64,000 nt of DNA from Ramazzottius varieornatus. Lineage: Eukaryota; Tardigrada; Eutardigrada; Parachela; Ramazzottiidae. The translations under genes were made by a program, and so were the position numbers. Position 1 is the stretch's first letter. The number at the start of each line of letters is the position of its first letter. The stretch spans positions 379,210 through 443,209 of the forward strand of contig BDGG01000018.1 in assembly GCA_001949185.1 (NCBI GenBank). Reading direction: 5' to 3'. The notes under the pieces were generated by a model. The model was not told where the DNA came from. It worked only from the letters and a program-made list of their open reading frames with translations, and ran no database searches. Shown one piece after another: positions 1-12,977 of this stretch.

Positions 1-1353
1 AGAGATCGAACACTTGAAGAGTGATCACTTTCTTGCACTTTTCTGTCCATGGAAAGGTCGAAGGATCGTACTTCGCAACTCATGAAACATAATACACCGA
101 TTAACACCTAATGTGACAACCCGTCGAAATGTTATAAATTCAAAGTAAACGGTCAGACTAAATGCTCAAATATTTTTCATGATTATCTAATCGCTAGAAT
201 AGCGTCGATCATGACGGCCTTTCTGCATAAGGGTTTCTGGAAAATCTTGCTTTTCAGTGTTCAAACTTTCATGAGCCGTCCACTCAACAAAGCTGATTGA
301 TGGTCAGATCACGCCAACTGACGGTGTTGGAAAAGCAATTAAATAATAAGTTTGTGACACCAAATGGCAAAAACATTTCAATCGATAGTCTCATGTGGTA
401 CCGATTAACAAAAGAACTTGGCTAACCTAAGTAATAAACGGTCGATGATTCGCCAAACATGATGCCGAAGGGTGTCATATACCACTTGCACGCCGGCATC
501 GAGATCTGCTGCATCGACGTTGTGTATTATCGTCTGCGATGCAAGCTTACGACGTTAGCTTTCTCAGCTGACTTTTAAGCATTGAAGGTAAAGCGGAAGG
601 AAACCATTTTTATCCATTAGATTGACATTCACCGGTGATCAATGGCATGTTGTGACAAATGTTATTCTGCTATTAGATATGTTATCGACACCTCTTGGAC
701 AGAAAACAATACGAAAGTGACAGTGGCAAAAACATTTCTCGAAAGCTTCCGTCATCGAGCTCAAGGTGACCGACGTAAGTTGGCTGAGATGGTAGACCTA
801 GCTGTTTCTTCACGCATTCTTGCAAAGTCACAGATGGCTGATTGGTTGGAACAATGCACGTACCGCTTATTAATTTGACAAGCTGAGGACCTCTCCGTTT
901 CACGCATGATGGAATTCGGGATGCCGGGAGTCAGACTGTGAATTCTTGAGGTTCTCCTGATCCATCAGTAAAACAAGAACCAACCTAGTTTAGCTGGTAA
1001 TCAGCTTAATTACTTCTCAACAAAACCCGGAGGTTGAATTGCGGCAGCAACACAACAGAGAACGGGCAGATGCAGTGGGGTCCTTTGATTCCTTTCCAAA
1101 GGGTTTCCCCCAGTTGCGAAGTTGGAGCTTGGTTGATACAGGGTAGAATTTCTGGTTACCGGCAGAGAACAATTTAGAGTGACCATAATAATAGTATAGG
1201 TTAGCCTATCATTTTCTAGGTGGAAAACATGGACATAGCATAGAAAAGCTGAATTCTGTTGGTTAATGGCCGTAGTCAAACGCTTAGACAGGTGGCGCCT
1301 CGTCAAAAATTCAAATGCACTGTAACAGACGTCTTGGATCGGGGCATTCTTTG
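1..1353. other. No supported gene
   Basis: Short open frames occur here (642-878 plus, 1010-1306 minus) but none has splice-site context, codon bias or recognisable motifs. The stretch is the 3' flank of the minus-strand Rh transporter; its 3' UTR probably lies in the last few hundred bases, with no clear AATAAA seen. Confidence 0.5.
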
Positions 1354-4192
1354 TTAGTGAGTTAATAGGCGATCATTTTTCGGCAAAGCAGCCGAGAACT
1401 CGTATTGATCACGAGCCGAGCCTTCCAGCTGGTTTCGGATATGCTTTTCCTGGTCGTGCGTCACTTGGTCGGGTAGAGCAAAGTAGGCCGCGTCGTCGAA
1501 GAGTAGAGGGCCGGGCAGAGGATCCAAGAACTTCAATCTCAGGATAAAGCCTGTAACAAGATCAGTATGCTTCACAACATCCCTCAAAAGTAGTGTTTGT
1601 TCAGCTTGTGAGCTTACCGGTGATGGCGCCACTGATGAGCGCAGTTGCCAAAGTCATACCCAAAGCTGACAACTGGTACAGTGCTTGGTACATGGGGGAA
1701 CGTCCACCGTTATCTGGGTCCATGCTAGGGAAGACCTTGTAAAGGCTGCAAACACCCAGAATGGTCGAGAATAAAGCTGCATTGTGGAATCTGGCGACAC
1801 TGGAAGTTTACCTTGAGCCATAGAGACTTTCACTGGCGAAAGCGCAGACGATGGCGCTGATTACGGCGGCCAGGACACCGGGCATGCCGTGCAGATTGTT
1901 AACGCCGCACGTGTCGTGGACCTTCAGTCGTCGTTCCAAAACATTCTAAAACATTGAAAAAAAATCAATCAAATGAGCATGTTGTCCAAATCCGCCAGCA
2001 GTAATGAACGTACGTTGATGAAACAAAATCCGGCGCAAGAGAGAACGCCCGCGCCGAAACCGATGATCAGTGCGCCATAGGGATGAACCATCATGTCAGC
2101 GGTCGAGCCGATGGCCACGCCTCCAGCCAAGGTGGCATTTTGGATGAGTTCCTGTTGGGTAATCAAGCGATCAGATAAGTGCTGAAAAGAGATTTCAGCT
2201 GGAGGTTTACCATGCTGATTTTTCCGTGGTGGAAGAATATGGAGCAGATGAAGGTGGCGACGCAGCAGGAGGCCAAGCAAAAATAGGTATTAATGACGGC
2301 TCGTTGCTGTAATTCTTCTGCAGCCATAGCACTATTGAAGGACGGCCAGAACATCCAGAGGAAGATGGTGCCGATCATGGAGAAGAGGTCGGTGGTCTTG
2401 GTGTTGAACTTGAGGGTGTTGAAGTCGCCCATGCTGTACTCCCAGCGGTACAGCACGCGCGACATGGCCAAGCCGAAGTAGGCGCCAAAGACGTGGACAA
2501 AGATGGAGCCACCGACGTCGAGGGTCTTCAGGTAGTTGATACCCACCCACTCGTTGACGCTAAAGACGGCTACTTCGATAAAGGCCATGATCACATACTG
2601 CAAACACAAAGGACAGCGGAAATGTCGCCGTGACGTAAGTAGGTGATGACCAAAGACAGTACCTGAAGTGGACTAAGTTTCCCCAGTACCGCGCCAAATG
2701 AAATCAAGATGCAGGCTGCGGTAAAGTCCGACGTCAAGAGCCTGGTTAACAGAAACAGCAAAGTCAGGATGTTTTCATTATTTGCAACTGTTTGCTTTTG
2801 CGGTCTGGAGAACAATGGGTGTACGGGTGGTTGTGGCCAGGCTTACGTGGTCATGTTGATTTCGAACTGCCAGTCGTGCAGGTGGAGCAAGCCTCTCATC
2901 AAGGTTCCCCATTGGATAACGAAGGCCGCTAATAGGAAGTTGATCGACAAACTGGAGTATCCGTACCTGAACGAAAGAAAAAAGAATGGAATAAAAAAAT
3001 CTGAATTTCTTTTCACAAAGCACTACTGTGTGCTTTCTTCCTGTCTTGCTTTCTGGCTATTCTTTACTGCTTTCTGTTCAGCGAACTTTTCCAGAGCGAC
3101 TGGCTCCGAGTTTGCATTTCGGGCTCTTGCGCAGGCTACGAGATAACGGTTATCGTAAACACGCATCATCAGCACACAATCTCCGTTTTTTAAACGATCT
3201 GTATGTATCGGTCCTGACAGTTGTTCTGGTCATGGCTTGTCGGCTAATGGTTTTTTGCGCGTCGTTATGCTAATTGACTTGTCTTTCATGATAAGGGACG
3301 ATACTGTAGCTAACCTGTGCATGTTTAGATGCCATCAAAGCGTCACTTAATCAGACGCCCAACATCGGCATGCATAGGGAGCTTAACTACGCTATCTGCT
3401 GAAGATGAGCAAGATAGCGGGTTCGACTTGTCCGCCCAGGCACCCGCACCGCAGTGTCTAGGCGTCCTTGATTCGTCAATTTACCGTTTTACGAGTCTGT
3501 TATTGCCACTTTAATGAGCCCACAGTGTGCCATTCCGGCCTGCAATCGTCTGTGGACTACATGAGGACGGAACCTGGAAGTGTGTTGTAAATGACTCTTG
3601 CTGATTTACGCTCATCGGCAGGAAGTAGATGGAGTAGACAAAGCCAGGCGACATCCGATATTGACTTACTTCCGCAGGAACGTCATCAGATATCCAAAGC
3701 CAATAAACATCATAACGTGCACATCTTGGAACACTGCAAAAAAGAAAGTCAAATAAACTTACTGTGGGACCAAACCTTTCACATTCCTTGCCGTTGAAAA
3801 CATCACACAATTTTTCTTACAGTTCTGCTGATACTGATTAATGACTGTAATGATGACCGATATACCGGAATTACAAAAGTACCCTAACGAAACTGAAGCG
3901 GCATTTGTCTGAGCAAATTTTTGAAAAGCCAGGAGAAGACAAGACAAATTTTGCGACACGTACTCGGGTAGTAATCGCGGACAGCATGATCCGGTTCATA
4001 GGGGGCTTTGCTGGTGCTTGCAGCCAGCCGCACTCCTGAGCTGGTGATGGTTGTCGTTTCAGCCTGTTTGGGCGGTGCGGCATCTAAATGGTATTTGCCA
4101 AAGATGCCGAAAAGGACGATGAAGAGGATCTGGAAGACGAGCAGGACGACGGCGAACTTCTTGCTGCCGGCGCCTTCCCCGTGCAGCGCCAT
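1354..4192 (-). CDS. Rh-type ammonium transporter, nine exons
   Basis: Membrane channel for NH3/NH4+ of the Rh glycoprotein (Amt/Rh) family, expected in plasma membranes of excretory or respiratory epithelia. Exons on the minus strand: 4192-3964, 3733-3670, 2966-2847, 2741-2663, 2597-2211, 2151-2014, 1945-1812, 1745-1618, 1550-1354. Their lengths sum to 1476 nt, exactly 491 codons plus stop, with every intron GT..AG. Visible hallmarks, in order: a first hydrophobic helix with an FGIFGKY-type motif, DVHVMMFIGFG, the pore segment VHVFGAYFGL with its conserved His, FLWMFWPSFNSA, NATLAGGVAIG, and DTCGVNNLHG with the second pore His. Length and order match animal RhB/RhC proteins (about 450-490 aa). 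The loop after helix 1 is Ala/Thr-rich and poorly conserved, as usual. The ATG at 4192 is preferred; no in-frame ATG lies upstream in the exon. Orthology to a single vertebrate Rh protein cannot be decided from sequence alone. Confidence 0.95.
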
Positions 4193-4557
4193 GCTTCTTT
4201 CCGGATGAAGCAATTACAACACCTAGAGCTACTGTTGCGCCGCGAATGCTCGCTGTAATGGAGACAGGTCGAAGCGTGAAGAAGTCCAGCTGACACCGAC
4301 ACAAAAGACGCCGAAGTGAGCGATGATAACCTCCGGCTCTGTGCGACTAATGGCGCAATCTATCCTTCACTGTGTCAAGCCCGTGTTCTGTAGCACCGGT
4401 AGACTACAGCTGCAGTGTTGCGCCAGCAATTTGTTCAGTTTGGGGAAAGCTGCTGCTGTCGCTAAGACCGTTACCGGCACAGCTGTTCCACACAGTACTC
4501 GAGTACTCACACTGACAAGCAGTGACGCTAACGCCGGAACCCTGACCAAGGCGCTAA

Positions 4558-5395
4558 CGAGGGGATTCTGCCATCGCTCCAGTCTTCTTTCACAAACTAA
4601 AACGGCAGAAAGGTAGAGGAGAGTTTTCTCTATTGACTGGGACAGACTAGGCTGGCAGAAAAAGATCCTGGAAGACACAGCAGGAAGCGGAAGTGACGTC
4701 AGAATCTGGGCGGAACATGGGCATCAGCAAAGTTCACTGCAGCATCAGTCAAGTGATTTGATTGTCTGCTGGTTGATTCGCTATTTGATTGATCTGAAAC
4801 ACTATGATATGGGTAAAAGAGCAGCTGATCACTAAAATTTTGACTGTTATGTCAAACTCCGCCCCCTTTTCTCGTCTGCTCTTTTCCAGTCATCGCAGAC
4901 ATGGATTCTGGTGTGGACCTTATCGATAAGCCTACCGCACCTTTGATAAGTGCCGTTAGCAGCTTGTCCATGTCACTTGAAAAGTCGCTCGGTTGAAAAG
5001 CCTGTTTATAGTCCATACCCCAAAGATGTTCAAGGGTTTAACAGCGTCCATGTCTGTGATGACTGGAAAAGAGCAGACGAGAAAAGGGGGCGGAGTTTGA
5101 CATAACAGTCAAAATTTTAGTGATCAGCTGCTCTTTTACCCATATCATAGTGTTTCAGATCAATCAAATAGCGAATCAACCAGCAGACAATCAAATCACT
5201 TGACTGATGCTGCAGTGAACTTTGCTGATGCCCATGTTCCGCCCAGATTCTGACATCACTTCCGCTTCCTGCTGTGTCTTCCAGGATCTTTTTCTGCCAG
5301 CCTAGTCTGTCCCAGTCAATAGAGAAAACTCTCCTCTACCTTTCTGCCGTTTTAATTTGTGAAACAAGACTGGAGCGATGGGCAAAATCTCCTCG
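4558..5395. mobile_element. 838-bp foldback element, non-autonomous Tc5-like
   Basis: Two near-identical inverted arms of about 348 bp (4558-4905 and 5048-5395) flank a unique spacer of about 140 bp. The outer ends read CGAGGGGATT and, reversed, CGAGGAGATT. The left end is preceded by C-TAA; the right end is followed by TAC-G, an imperfect TNA-type target duplication. There is no coding capacity. The arms share their terminal sequence, the block around GTGACGTCAGAA and the GGTTGATTCG region with the first 220 or so bases of the element at 44628-46959, so this looks like a derivative mobilised by that family. The high arm identity suggests a fairly recent origin or arm correction. Confidence 0.85.
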
Positions 5396-7077
5396 TACGA
5401 GAAGGCGTGGCAAAGTTTCCCGGTTGCGCAATGTGCTCTGATTTTAGGCAAGGAAGCTTAAAATCCAGGATACAGTGCGGCATAACTTTGCTCGTCGGAG
5501 AAGGTTGTTGAGCAAGATTACAAATTGATTGACGGAAAAAACCGTGAAATGCGTCCGGGTAATCGTTGGCAACATTCTTCACTGTATAGTGGAATATGTG
5601 CAGTAGCATGCACATGGTTTTTTCACCTATTTTTATCACGAAGTTTACTGCATGCCAGAACTCAGCAATCACAACTTCGTAATTCCTCTGTGCCGAACAC
5701 CGGTTCGCGCGGTAGTTTCCGCCGCCAGAATGGCGCCCAGTAATGTACGTAAATATAGACAGTGCTGACATGGCGGGAAACTGCCGCTCAGAACGATTGA
5801 TGGAATTCGCTCCATATTTTAATCTACTGGGCTCGCTGAATTGTTCGCACTGCACTTGCAATAAAATTTCAAGCCGATCTAATTCCATCGTGATCAAATG
5901 TATGCTCCTTCATCGAACGTCAGTGAGCTTCGGGTATGAAATAAAGGGGCTGCATTTCTTCACGTCTCGTAGCTATTCGGAGGTGTCAAATGTGTTCGGT
6001 GATGGATCATCCATATTGCAGGGACAGAAGCTGAAGTGGGTGGATTGACGAGTTTGACGCTCTTGTAAGCGCAATGGAGCAACATTGCCAAAGCAACAGG
6101 TCTATTGTTGGCTGACTATTCATTCTCTTCTTATCGCCTTGTTTGCTCAGTCGGCGGCCATCCGCACATTCTTCGCTGAGCGCTTGAATGCCACTGTGTA
6201 TTTGCTGAAGAGTCAAGTTCTCAGCGGCCACTGCAGCTCTGTGCACAGATGAAAAAAATGTTCTTGTATCCAGGAAACAGGAGGTTTTTGCGCCGAAAAG
6301 TTTCAGACAATTTCAAGTACCATTTTTCCTGCTTGCTTCCTTCTAAAACATCATTTTTCGAATACCACGATAAACACATGACAAAACAGTACGTCCTTGC
6401 AAATTGTACAGCGAATATTCTGTGAATAGAAGAGGTTGGAGTGTGCTCGCTGTTCATATGACGTGCATGGAGTATTTCGTTCTTTTTGTATTCTGTAAAC
6501 TGGAGCGGGTAATCAGATGGTTGATGGTAAGTAGGTCCATCTACAGTAGTATCGGACTGATTTCCGAGACGTCTCACCGATAACTGCCGGACAGCACTAA
6601 AATAAGGCGGGTAAAGATTCACCACAGTGCAGAAGGTATGTAACGAAGTTATGTATAGTGCACTGGGGATTCACTAAATGGCGTACGAGTTCGTAGAGGG
6701 CGCCACATGTCACGTGATACAGTATCGATTTCCGTTTGGTAAGTACCTGAATCCAGACGATATGCCTGATGTTGTCCCACGGATCCCAGTCGTCGTTGGG
6801 GCCGCGGTTAGTGATGGTCAGTTTGCAACCTCCTATGGCTGAAAGCAGAACGCACACATTTCAGGAAAATCCGCCAGAGTCGAAGGCGCCAAAGCATCGC
6901 GGTGCTTGCTGTACGTCGGTTACTCCGTAACGTGCTTTGGCCATCTCTCTTCCTCAAACCGACTGGAAGCTTTAGAAGAAACTTTTCCCTGTCTCGCAAA
7001 GCCAAAAGAAGGTAGGCAGGTGTGACAGGTGCCTCGATACGAATGACCCCCCAATCACAACCCCAAAACAGCTGTGC
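5396..7077. other. Unassigned; one exon-like block at 6747-6838 (minus)
   Basis: Most of the stretch shows nothing convincing. At 6838-6747 on the minus strand a 92-nt open block lies between a CTTTCAG acceptor and a CAG/GTACTT donor, with coding-like codon use and the peptide core KLTITNRGPNDDWDPWDN. I do not recognise the protein and found no partner exons that join it in frame. A weaker open segment follows at 6625-6480. The 5352-5897 minus frame overlaps the foldback arm and is not credible. Confidence 0.3.
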
Positions 7078-7177
7078 AAGGAGCGAGGTCTTTACTTCGC
7101 TCACGTACGTTACAAGGCTCAAGAAACCTGGGCAAAGCTCGTAACGTATGGTGAGCAAAGTAAGACCTTGCTCCTCG
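7078..7177. repeat. Short inverted repeat (about 35-bp arms)
   Basis: AGGAGCGAGGTCTTTACTTC near 7079 is mirrored by GTAAGACCTTGCTCCT near 7158-7174. The inner arms continue through TCACGTACGTTAC and GTAACGTATGGTGA, leaving about 30 nt of loop. It is a MITE-like hairpin with no coding potential. Confidence 0.7.
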
Positions 7178-9271
7178 TAGCCGGATTACGCCGTTTTTCT
7201 TGTGACGTACTTCGGAGATGATGTTGCTTCGGAAATGAATCTGTCGTGTATGGCTACGTGTTGATTTCAGTTGAATGATCGGGGTCACCGGCAATGTCCT
7301 AGCTACTGAACGTTCCAAAGCGTTGCAATATCTGAATTATAACTAATGTCAAGTCCTAAACTCTTGTTCGTTAGTGTTCTCGAAAATCTCTAGTCAAACA
7401 TCTTCCAAATTTTTTGCACTGATGGGTTGTGGCCTGCAGACCTACCTATCGACATCATTTCTTGCTTTGGGCCGCATTGAAATCCCATTTGTATTTTTTA
7501 TGATAGTTAAAGACTTGTGCCTTTCTGTTGTTACGGGCCATAATTGCATAGCAAAAGAACGCAGTGTTCTGTGTGGGGGTAAGCAAACTTGGAGGTCACT
7601 TTAATACCCTGATTACCACCGTACTCATTGTGAGTACAATACGGCAATTTTTCGCTCCCCATAACTTCCATTTTGCCCGGTTTGAATCAAACTTTTTTTC
7701 TTTGCCTGGTCTGCGGTCTTATCACCGAAACGGAGCTGATGACCACTGGTCAGTACATCTTCCGCAGGCTGGAAAAACCCTTACGATTTCGGGCAGTTTC
7801 GGGGGTGTTTTAGGTTTCATGTCTTTGCTCGAGATACATACCTACCATCTGTTTAGAAAAAAATTGAAACATTGAGGAGAGCTTCCTCTACCGATACAAG
7901 GCTTGGGACAAACTTGGTGTCATCGGTGCGTCCAGAAAAAAATCAAAACGGCCAGGACTACTTTTCCCAAGTTGGCCTTTGCGGCCTGTCAATCTCAACA
8001 ATTTCGAAATTCTGAAGTTGTCCATTGGTTAATTTGGGGTACGCCTTCCCTCTTCCTCCAGTCAAAGTTCTGTGCTCAAAGTGAGTACGATGGTGATCTG
8101 CCGGCACAAAAAGCTTGGTCTTCAGGGTGTTAAAAGTGTTTACCTCCCATAACAGATACTACAGTTTGCTCAGATACCGCATTATGCTTACATGCACAAC
8201 CAGGACCTTATAGAAATTTCCTTCCTCAATATCCTTTCCCTCAAATTTCTGCGTTTTATCCAAAAAAAGCAACAGTGGGAAGCCTTTTACAGATAGCTGT
8301 TGATTTTAGGGGCGAAGTGAAAATAGATGTATGCTGTTGTGCGCAGATCCAGCTTAGTAAACTTACCAGCCCTTCTTAATTTCGGCCTCCGTTCCCCCGT
8401 GACTTTCGCACTGGGCCGCAGGTCCAAAAGTACTGCGCACATTACCAGGTCGAAGTTCGCTGCGCTGTGCTGCAAAACTTTCATGCCCAGTGGCGCTGCA
8501 CTGCAGATGCATTGACCTGGTGAAACTGCGCTGTACGCTGCCGTACTGACGTATTTATGGTTTTGTCGGCAAAATTGGTGGTAAACCTGGTATTCGTGGC
8601 CCTCCAATCCAGCAACACTCAGATGCCTGAAGTTCGAATACCCAGAAGCTCCAATTTTTGTTGACTTTCGCTACGTGGATCTGCGCTGCTGTCTTCAGCT
8701 TCCTGCTGCATGCTGTGCTGTGCTGTTCTGCACAAGTTTCGTCGATTTGCGAACTGCAGCTGTGCTTCAGCACAGTTGCAGTACAGTACAGCACATGCGG
8801 CCACATTCTGTGCTCTACTAAGCTCCTCACACTTCGGAGGATGATGATGCTGCGATTTTGTTCATCGCTCATTGCAAAAAGTCAGCTACCGGTATTTGCT
8901 TAGGAGATAAAACAAGTTGCCACCTTTGAACGGTATCTTTTCCTCCAACACAGCAAGCTGCGAGCGAACCGAAGGCGAGCGCACAGCTTGTAAACGAGTA
9001 TTTTATTGATATGATAAAAAATACTGGAGCCAAAACTAAATCAGATACAGGAAGAAACTGGACGTCTAGGGATGGCGAAGCTTTAGAGCGCACCAGGTGA
9101 GCTCCTAAATATGTACTGAGATCAGGTTCATAAGAAAGAGCTAGCCTAAGATCTGTATCAATTTTCAAGACCGTTGACAGAACGGTCACCACGGCCGAGA
9201 TAGAATGACTGCTTAACCACAGTCGGGTTATCAGACAGAAAAACATGTGCATGGTGGAACAGTAGCTTCAC
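7178..9271. other. No supported gene
   Basis: Several open frames of 60-127 codons occur on both strands, but none shows domain motifs or splice-bounded coding bias. The interval is the 3' flank of the minus-strand kinase-like gene. I see no long inverted repeat or transposase trace in it. Confidence 0.4.
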
Positions 9272-10330
9272 CTAACTGGGCGTCCCTACTCTGCGCATCC
9301 ACCGTAAAACCTGGGGTTTTACTCTGAAGAAAGACAATTCCAGAAGCTCGCAGGCTTCACGTCGTTTGTCCGGGTCTTTCTGCAGGCAGCTGTCGAGCAA
9401 CTCCTTTATTTCAGCACAACAGTTCACCGGCGGTGCAGCACGCCCGCCCTGAAGAATATATTCTGCAAAAAGGGATGCAACAGAACCGTAATCATCTTCG
9501 AGCAGGACAGGGAACATAAGTGTGCTCTGCATCATTTCAGTAACGACCCAACCGACGCTAAATATATCAGATTTTCTGCCCACGTGAAGGTCTGTTGATC
9601 CAAAGCCGTGTTTAGCCAGCATCTGAGGTGCCATGGTGTTAATTGATCCACCGAATGTTACTCCGTTTGGCAGGGTATCATGTGACTGTAGTCGCTGGCT
9701 TCTGTCGAAGTCGCCTATTCTAAGGATACTTTCCTCTCGCTTTATACAGGATAAAAAGAGTTTACAGCTGGCGGTGTCTTTATGAACGATTTCCTTTTCA
9801 TGGAGATACTGAATACCGAGAAGCAGGTGTTTGCTCCATTTTTGAAACTCTTCGGGGGAAGGTGAAGTCTGTACCGCCATCTTCTGAGTGGGATCTACAA
9901 AGTGATATCGATGTGTTTCAATATTCTCTTTGTTGGGAACGATAATGGTGGGTACTTATTGTGGCAAAGGTGAAAATTATAGGGTAAACTTAACAGCGCA
10001 CAACTCCTTAATGACGAAATACTATGGAATTGGCAAATCAATCTTACTCGGCAATTCGCGCTGAAATCCCAGATGTTTAACAACATTTACTTGAGCATTC
10101 TGCTTCTCCTTGTCCGTATCGTCAAAATGTCTGTTCACTGCGATCGGTGTCCTCGTGGCGATATCTATGGAGCTGTGCACATACACACCAGGTTGTCCTG
10201 AGTGGAATTCACCTGACAGCTCAAAACCTATGAATCGGCGTTCTTGCAACGCAGCTCGATCCAAATCTTCCATAATGGACGTAGATCTCCAGTCAACTTT
10301 ATCAGTCTTGAAGACGAGAAAATTGTGCAT
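9272..10330 (-). CDS. Protein kinase-like protein, probable pseudokinase
   Basis: Two exons, 10330-10048 and 9954-9272, are joined by a 93-bp GT..AG intron. Together they give 966 nt, 321 codons plus stop, in frame across the junction. The second exon holds a recognisable C-lobe: a YLHEKEIVHKD catalytic-loop start (about residues 145-154), an IGDFD in place of DFG (about 174-178), a MAPQ in place of APE, DIFSVGWVVTEMM (DxWSxG-like), and a final helix with PDKRREA. The first exon resembles an N-lobe with a SGEFHSGQPGVY glycine-rich-loop relative and IAVNRHF where a VAIK lysine would be. Missing residues are the VAIK Lys, the catalytic-loop Asn (Lys instead) and the DFG Gly. This argues for a catalytically dead or strongly altered kinase fold. 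The ATG at 10276 is an alternative start. The exon is open further upstream, so more 5' exons may exist. Confidence 0.6.
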
Positions 10331-12319
10331 GTTTTCCAGAAACGGTCGAGCTGATGCTTCCAGCCGAAGACAGTGTGAATGAGAACGTCTGAGTTCTTGG
10401 GGTCAGTGCTGCGGAATGGATGGTTTCCATAAGGACTTAACGTTTCTCAAAAGGTCTGGTTCACAGTGAAAGCTTTTGGATCGTGGAGCTGGTGTTTCCA
10501 TATGGATGTCGAACACGTGACTAAGTGAAACAGTATGCACCCGTACTCGAAGACGCATTTACGCCAGCCTGCTCTATTCGCACGCGCCGTCCCACAGCGG
10601 ACTATGTCTGTTTCCACAATGTGGGTTTTCAGCGGGTTGAGCTCTTATTAGTGTCAGATTTGAATCCGGCGGTCCTTGGGAATCGAATCCATAAATTTTC
10701 AAGACGCACCGTTGGAAACGGCTAAGACAGATTACGACGCCATCACAATTCACTTTTGCGGACATGATGGCTCTGATTTGCATGTTGACCAAACCGGCCA
10801 AAATCTGTCCGACCCAGCATCTTATGTCAGTGGTCGACAGTCGTTGGTTGAAGAGAAAACTTCCCAGGGGAAAGCCTATAGCAAAGACGATCACAGGGCT
10901 GCGGAATAAAATACGGAGCTTTTATTATGGTCTACATTGAATGACTGTTATCATGTCCCAGCTCTCAAGCAGAAGCTCGATATCTATCCCGCACAGGCTG
11001 ACAATGCTGGAGGTAATAACGCGCTGGCATGTCGTAGCTTCTGCCCTGGTAAACGATATACGGCTGGATGTTCCTCGAAGTGGTGGAATATTACGGCAGC
11101 CATAAGGGTTTCTCCCCGGAATCTGAAAATTGATAGATTATGCCAGCGAGACCGTTTTCGACAAACCGAAAGAGAGTTGTTCGAAAATGATTGAGGAGTT
11201 GTACAGCTCGAACGGGCCAAGTGAGTACTACCAATAATATCAGGGCGATCTCGGCCCGGTTTTCGCTAAACTTCCAAACTAGCTTACTGAAAATAGTCAA
11301 ACAGAGACTGAGCTAGAGATAAAGTGGTCAGCAGCGTGAATTTACAGTTCAGGACAAGAGCAACAATTATCGCCATACAGGGAGATTTCCCGGTCAAAAT
11401 GACCGTTATACTGCACTTGTCAAAGCGGTTTGGCGTTTCTGTGATGTTTTCTGGCTTCAAATGATGATCCAGAGAAGCTTAAGTGCGCTAGCATTCAATC
11501 CGGGCGTGATAACTGGATATCGAGTCTTGAAGATAAAGTTTTGTTCGGGACAACCTGTCTTCCCTACCGGAAGTCATACTGACGAAATTTGCCAAACTAT
11601 CTTTCAGCCGATTTGAATTTTCTGTATCTCGATCGGTGGAAAGAGCTTGAAAAAGTTTACGAAAAGTGTGAAGGATTGGACGGAAAAGACATGGATTGAT
11701 TTTTCCCATAGAACTTGTTTTGAGTGGTAGTCACTTGGCCTGTTAGGGTTGTATCATTGGGACGCATTTGAGTTGGACGCGTCTTCGCTTTGGCGGCACT
11801 CTTCCTGGACCAGTAGAGCGCTAGTGCAGGTGACGAAGTCTATCTCTGCCGGGGCGTATAAAATTACTGTATTGTCTCGTGAAACTCACACCTGGCGTCA
11901 TGGTACAGGTGGAGTTAATCTCGGGTCCGTGAAAGGGACACTTGGTGCTCCCTCCAGGGTACGTTCCTCGTACTTGTTCGAAGAGAGCGAGTTTTACGAG
12001 GTGACAGTAAGCTACCAGGTACAACTGCCCACTGACACGAAAGTATGGTGAGTAAACTTACCAGGGTCGTCGACATTTTCTACACTTCCACGTACAGTAC
12101 TTGGACGAACATCACCATCAAAGACCGAAATGGTGGATGACAATCTTGTGAAACGGTCATAATTTATGTTTAACTCGTGGGGACCGAATGGCCGTTACAG
12201 AAAGTTGAGATCAGCTCTTGGTCATCCCGCTACCGGAGAAGATCAGCTGATAGGATCTCTAATACCCATAATGTACGGCCCTTTACGGAGTCGTACGCGT
12301 GAATCAGTCCCGGGTAGCG
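10331..12319. other. Unassigned
   Basis: This is the upstream flank of the kinase-like gene. The minus frame 10574-10894 and plus frame 11749-12051 are the longest open segments. Neither carries motifs I recognise or clean exon borders. The segment at 10331-10390 remains open in the kinase frame until a stop near 10408. Confidence 0.35.
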
Positions 12320-12491
12320 AGAACGCGGCAGTCGGGCTGATCAGCGATCAGCCGTCAATCTGTCGAATGTGGCCACACCCGATCCAGATGATCAAGTAAC
12401 CAACGGGACATCAGCATTACCGTTTCCGGTGTATCACGTAAATGTTCGGCTGATTGACAGCTAATCGCTGATTAGCCCGACTGCCGCGTTC
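12320..12491. repeat. Inverted repeat with about 42-bp arms
   Basis: GAACGCGGCAGTCGGGCTGA at 12320 is mirrored by TTAGCCCGACTGCCGCGTTC ending at 12491. The arms also contain the partial palindrome TGATCAGCGATCAG. Spacer is about 90 bp without coding potential. It is a small MITE-like element. Confidence 0.75.
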
Positions 12492-12536
12492 TTGATGCCG
12501 TCTGCGTCTGCGTCTGCTAATTGAGTTAGACGATTA

Positions 12537-12674
12537 GTACAAGCGCCTGACCTAGTTACCGGCCTGGACAAAATTTCGGTGTTTAGCTCACCGCGCGTTC
12601 AGAGCGGTACCAGGAATAATTCGTGAGATCTTGGTTCTGTACAAGCGCTTGGCCTAATTACGAGCATGGAAAAT
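12537..12674 (+). repeat. Degenerate direct repeat of about 38 bp, two copies
   Basis: GTACAAGCGCCTGACCTAGT near 12537 recurs as GTACAAGCGCTTGGCCTAAT near 12648, followed in both by TTAC, a purine-rich tract and GCxTGGAxAA. It may be the remnant of a duplicated insertion; no function is suggested. Confidence 0.5.
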
Positions 12675-12977
12675 ATCTCCGGTCCCCGGCCGAAAGCGGC
12701 AGCGATTCGATTGATTGATCAGTTTGGCTGGCACCTAAAGCTAAACACCGAGGAGAAAAACTCGAGAGGCATAGCTTCGTTGCAAAACCAGTGGCAGAAA
12801 GCTACCGAATGAGGCTGGTAACGAGAAAAGTAGTAAACGTGCATTCTCTTCCAGTTTATATCTCCGGCTGCTAACAATGAAATACAGCCTTCAACGAAGT
12901 TTACTATGTTAAAATTTTCCAGCTCCCACATAGGACCGAAAGTTTGCCAGCGATAGACGCTAGTCTATCTCACTATC

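Noticed and set aside
5352..5897. Minus-strand frame of 181 codons
   Set aside because: Its end overlaps the foldback arm and the rest lacks motifs or coding bias.
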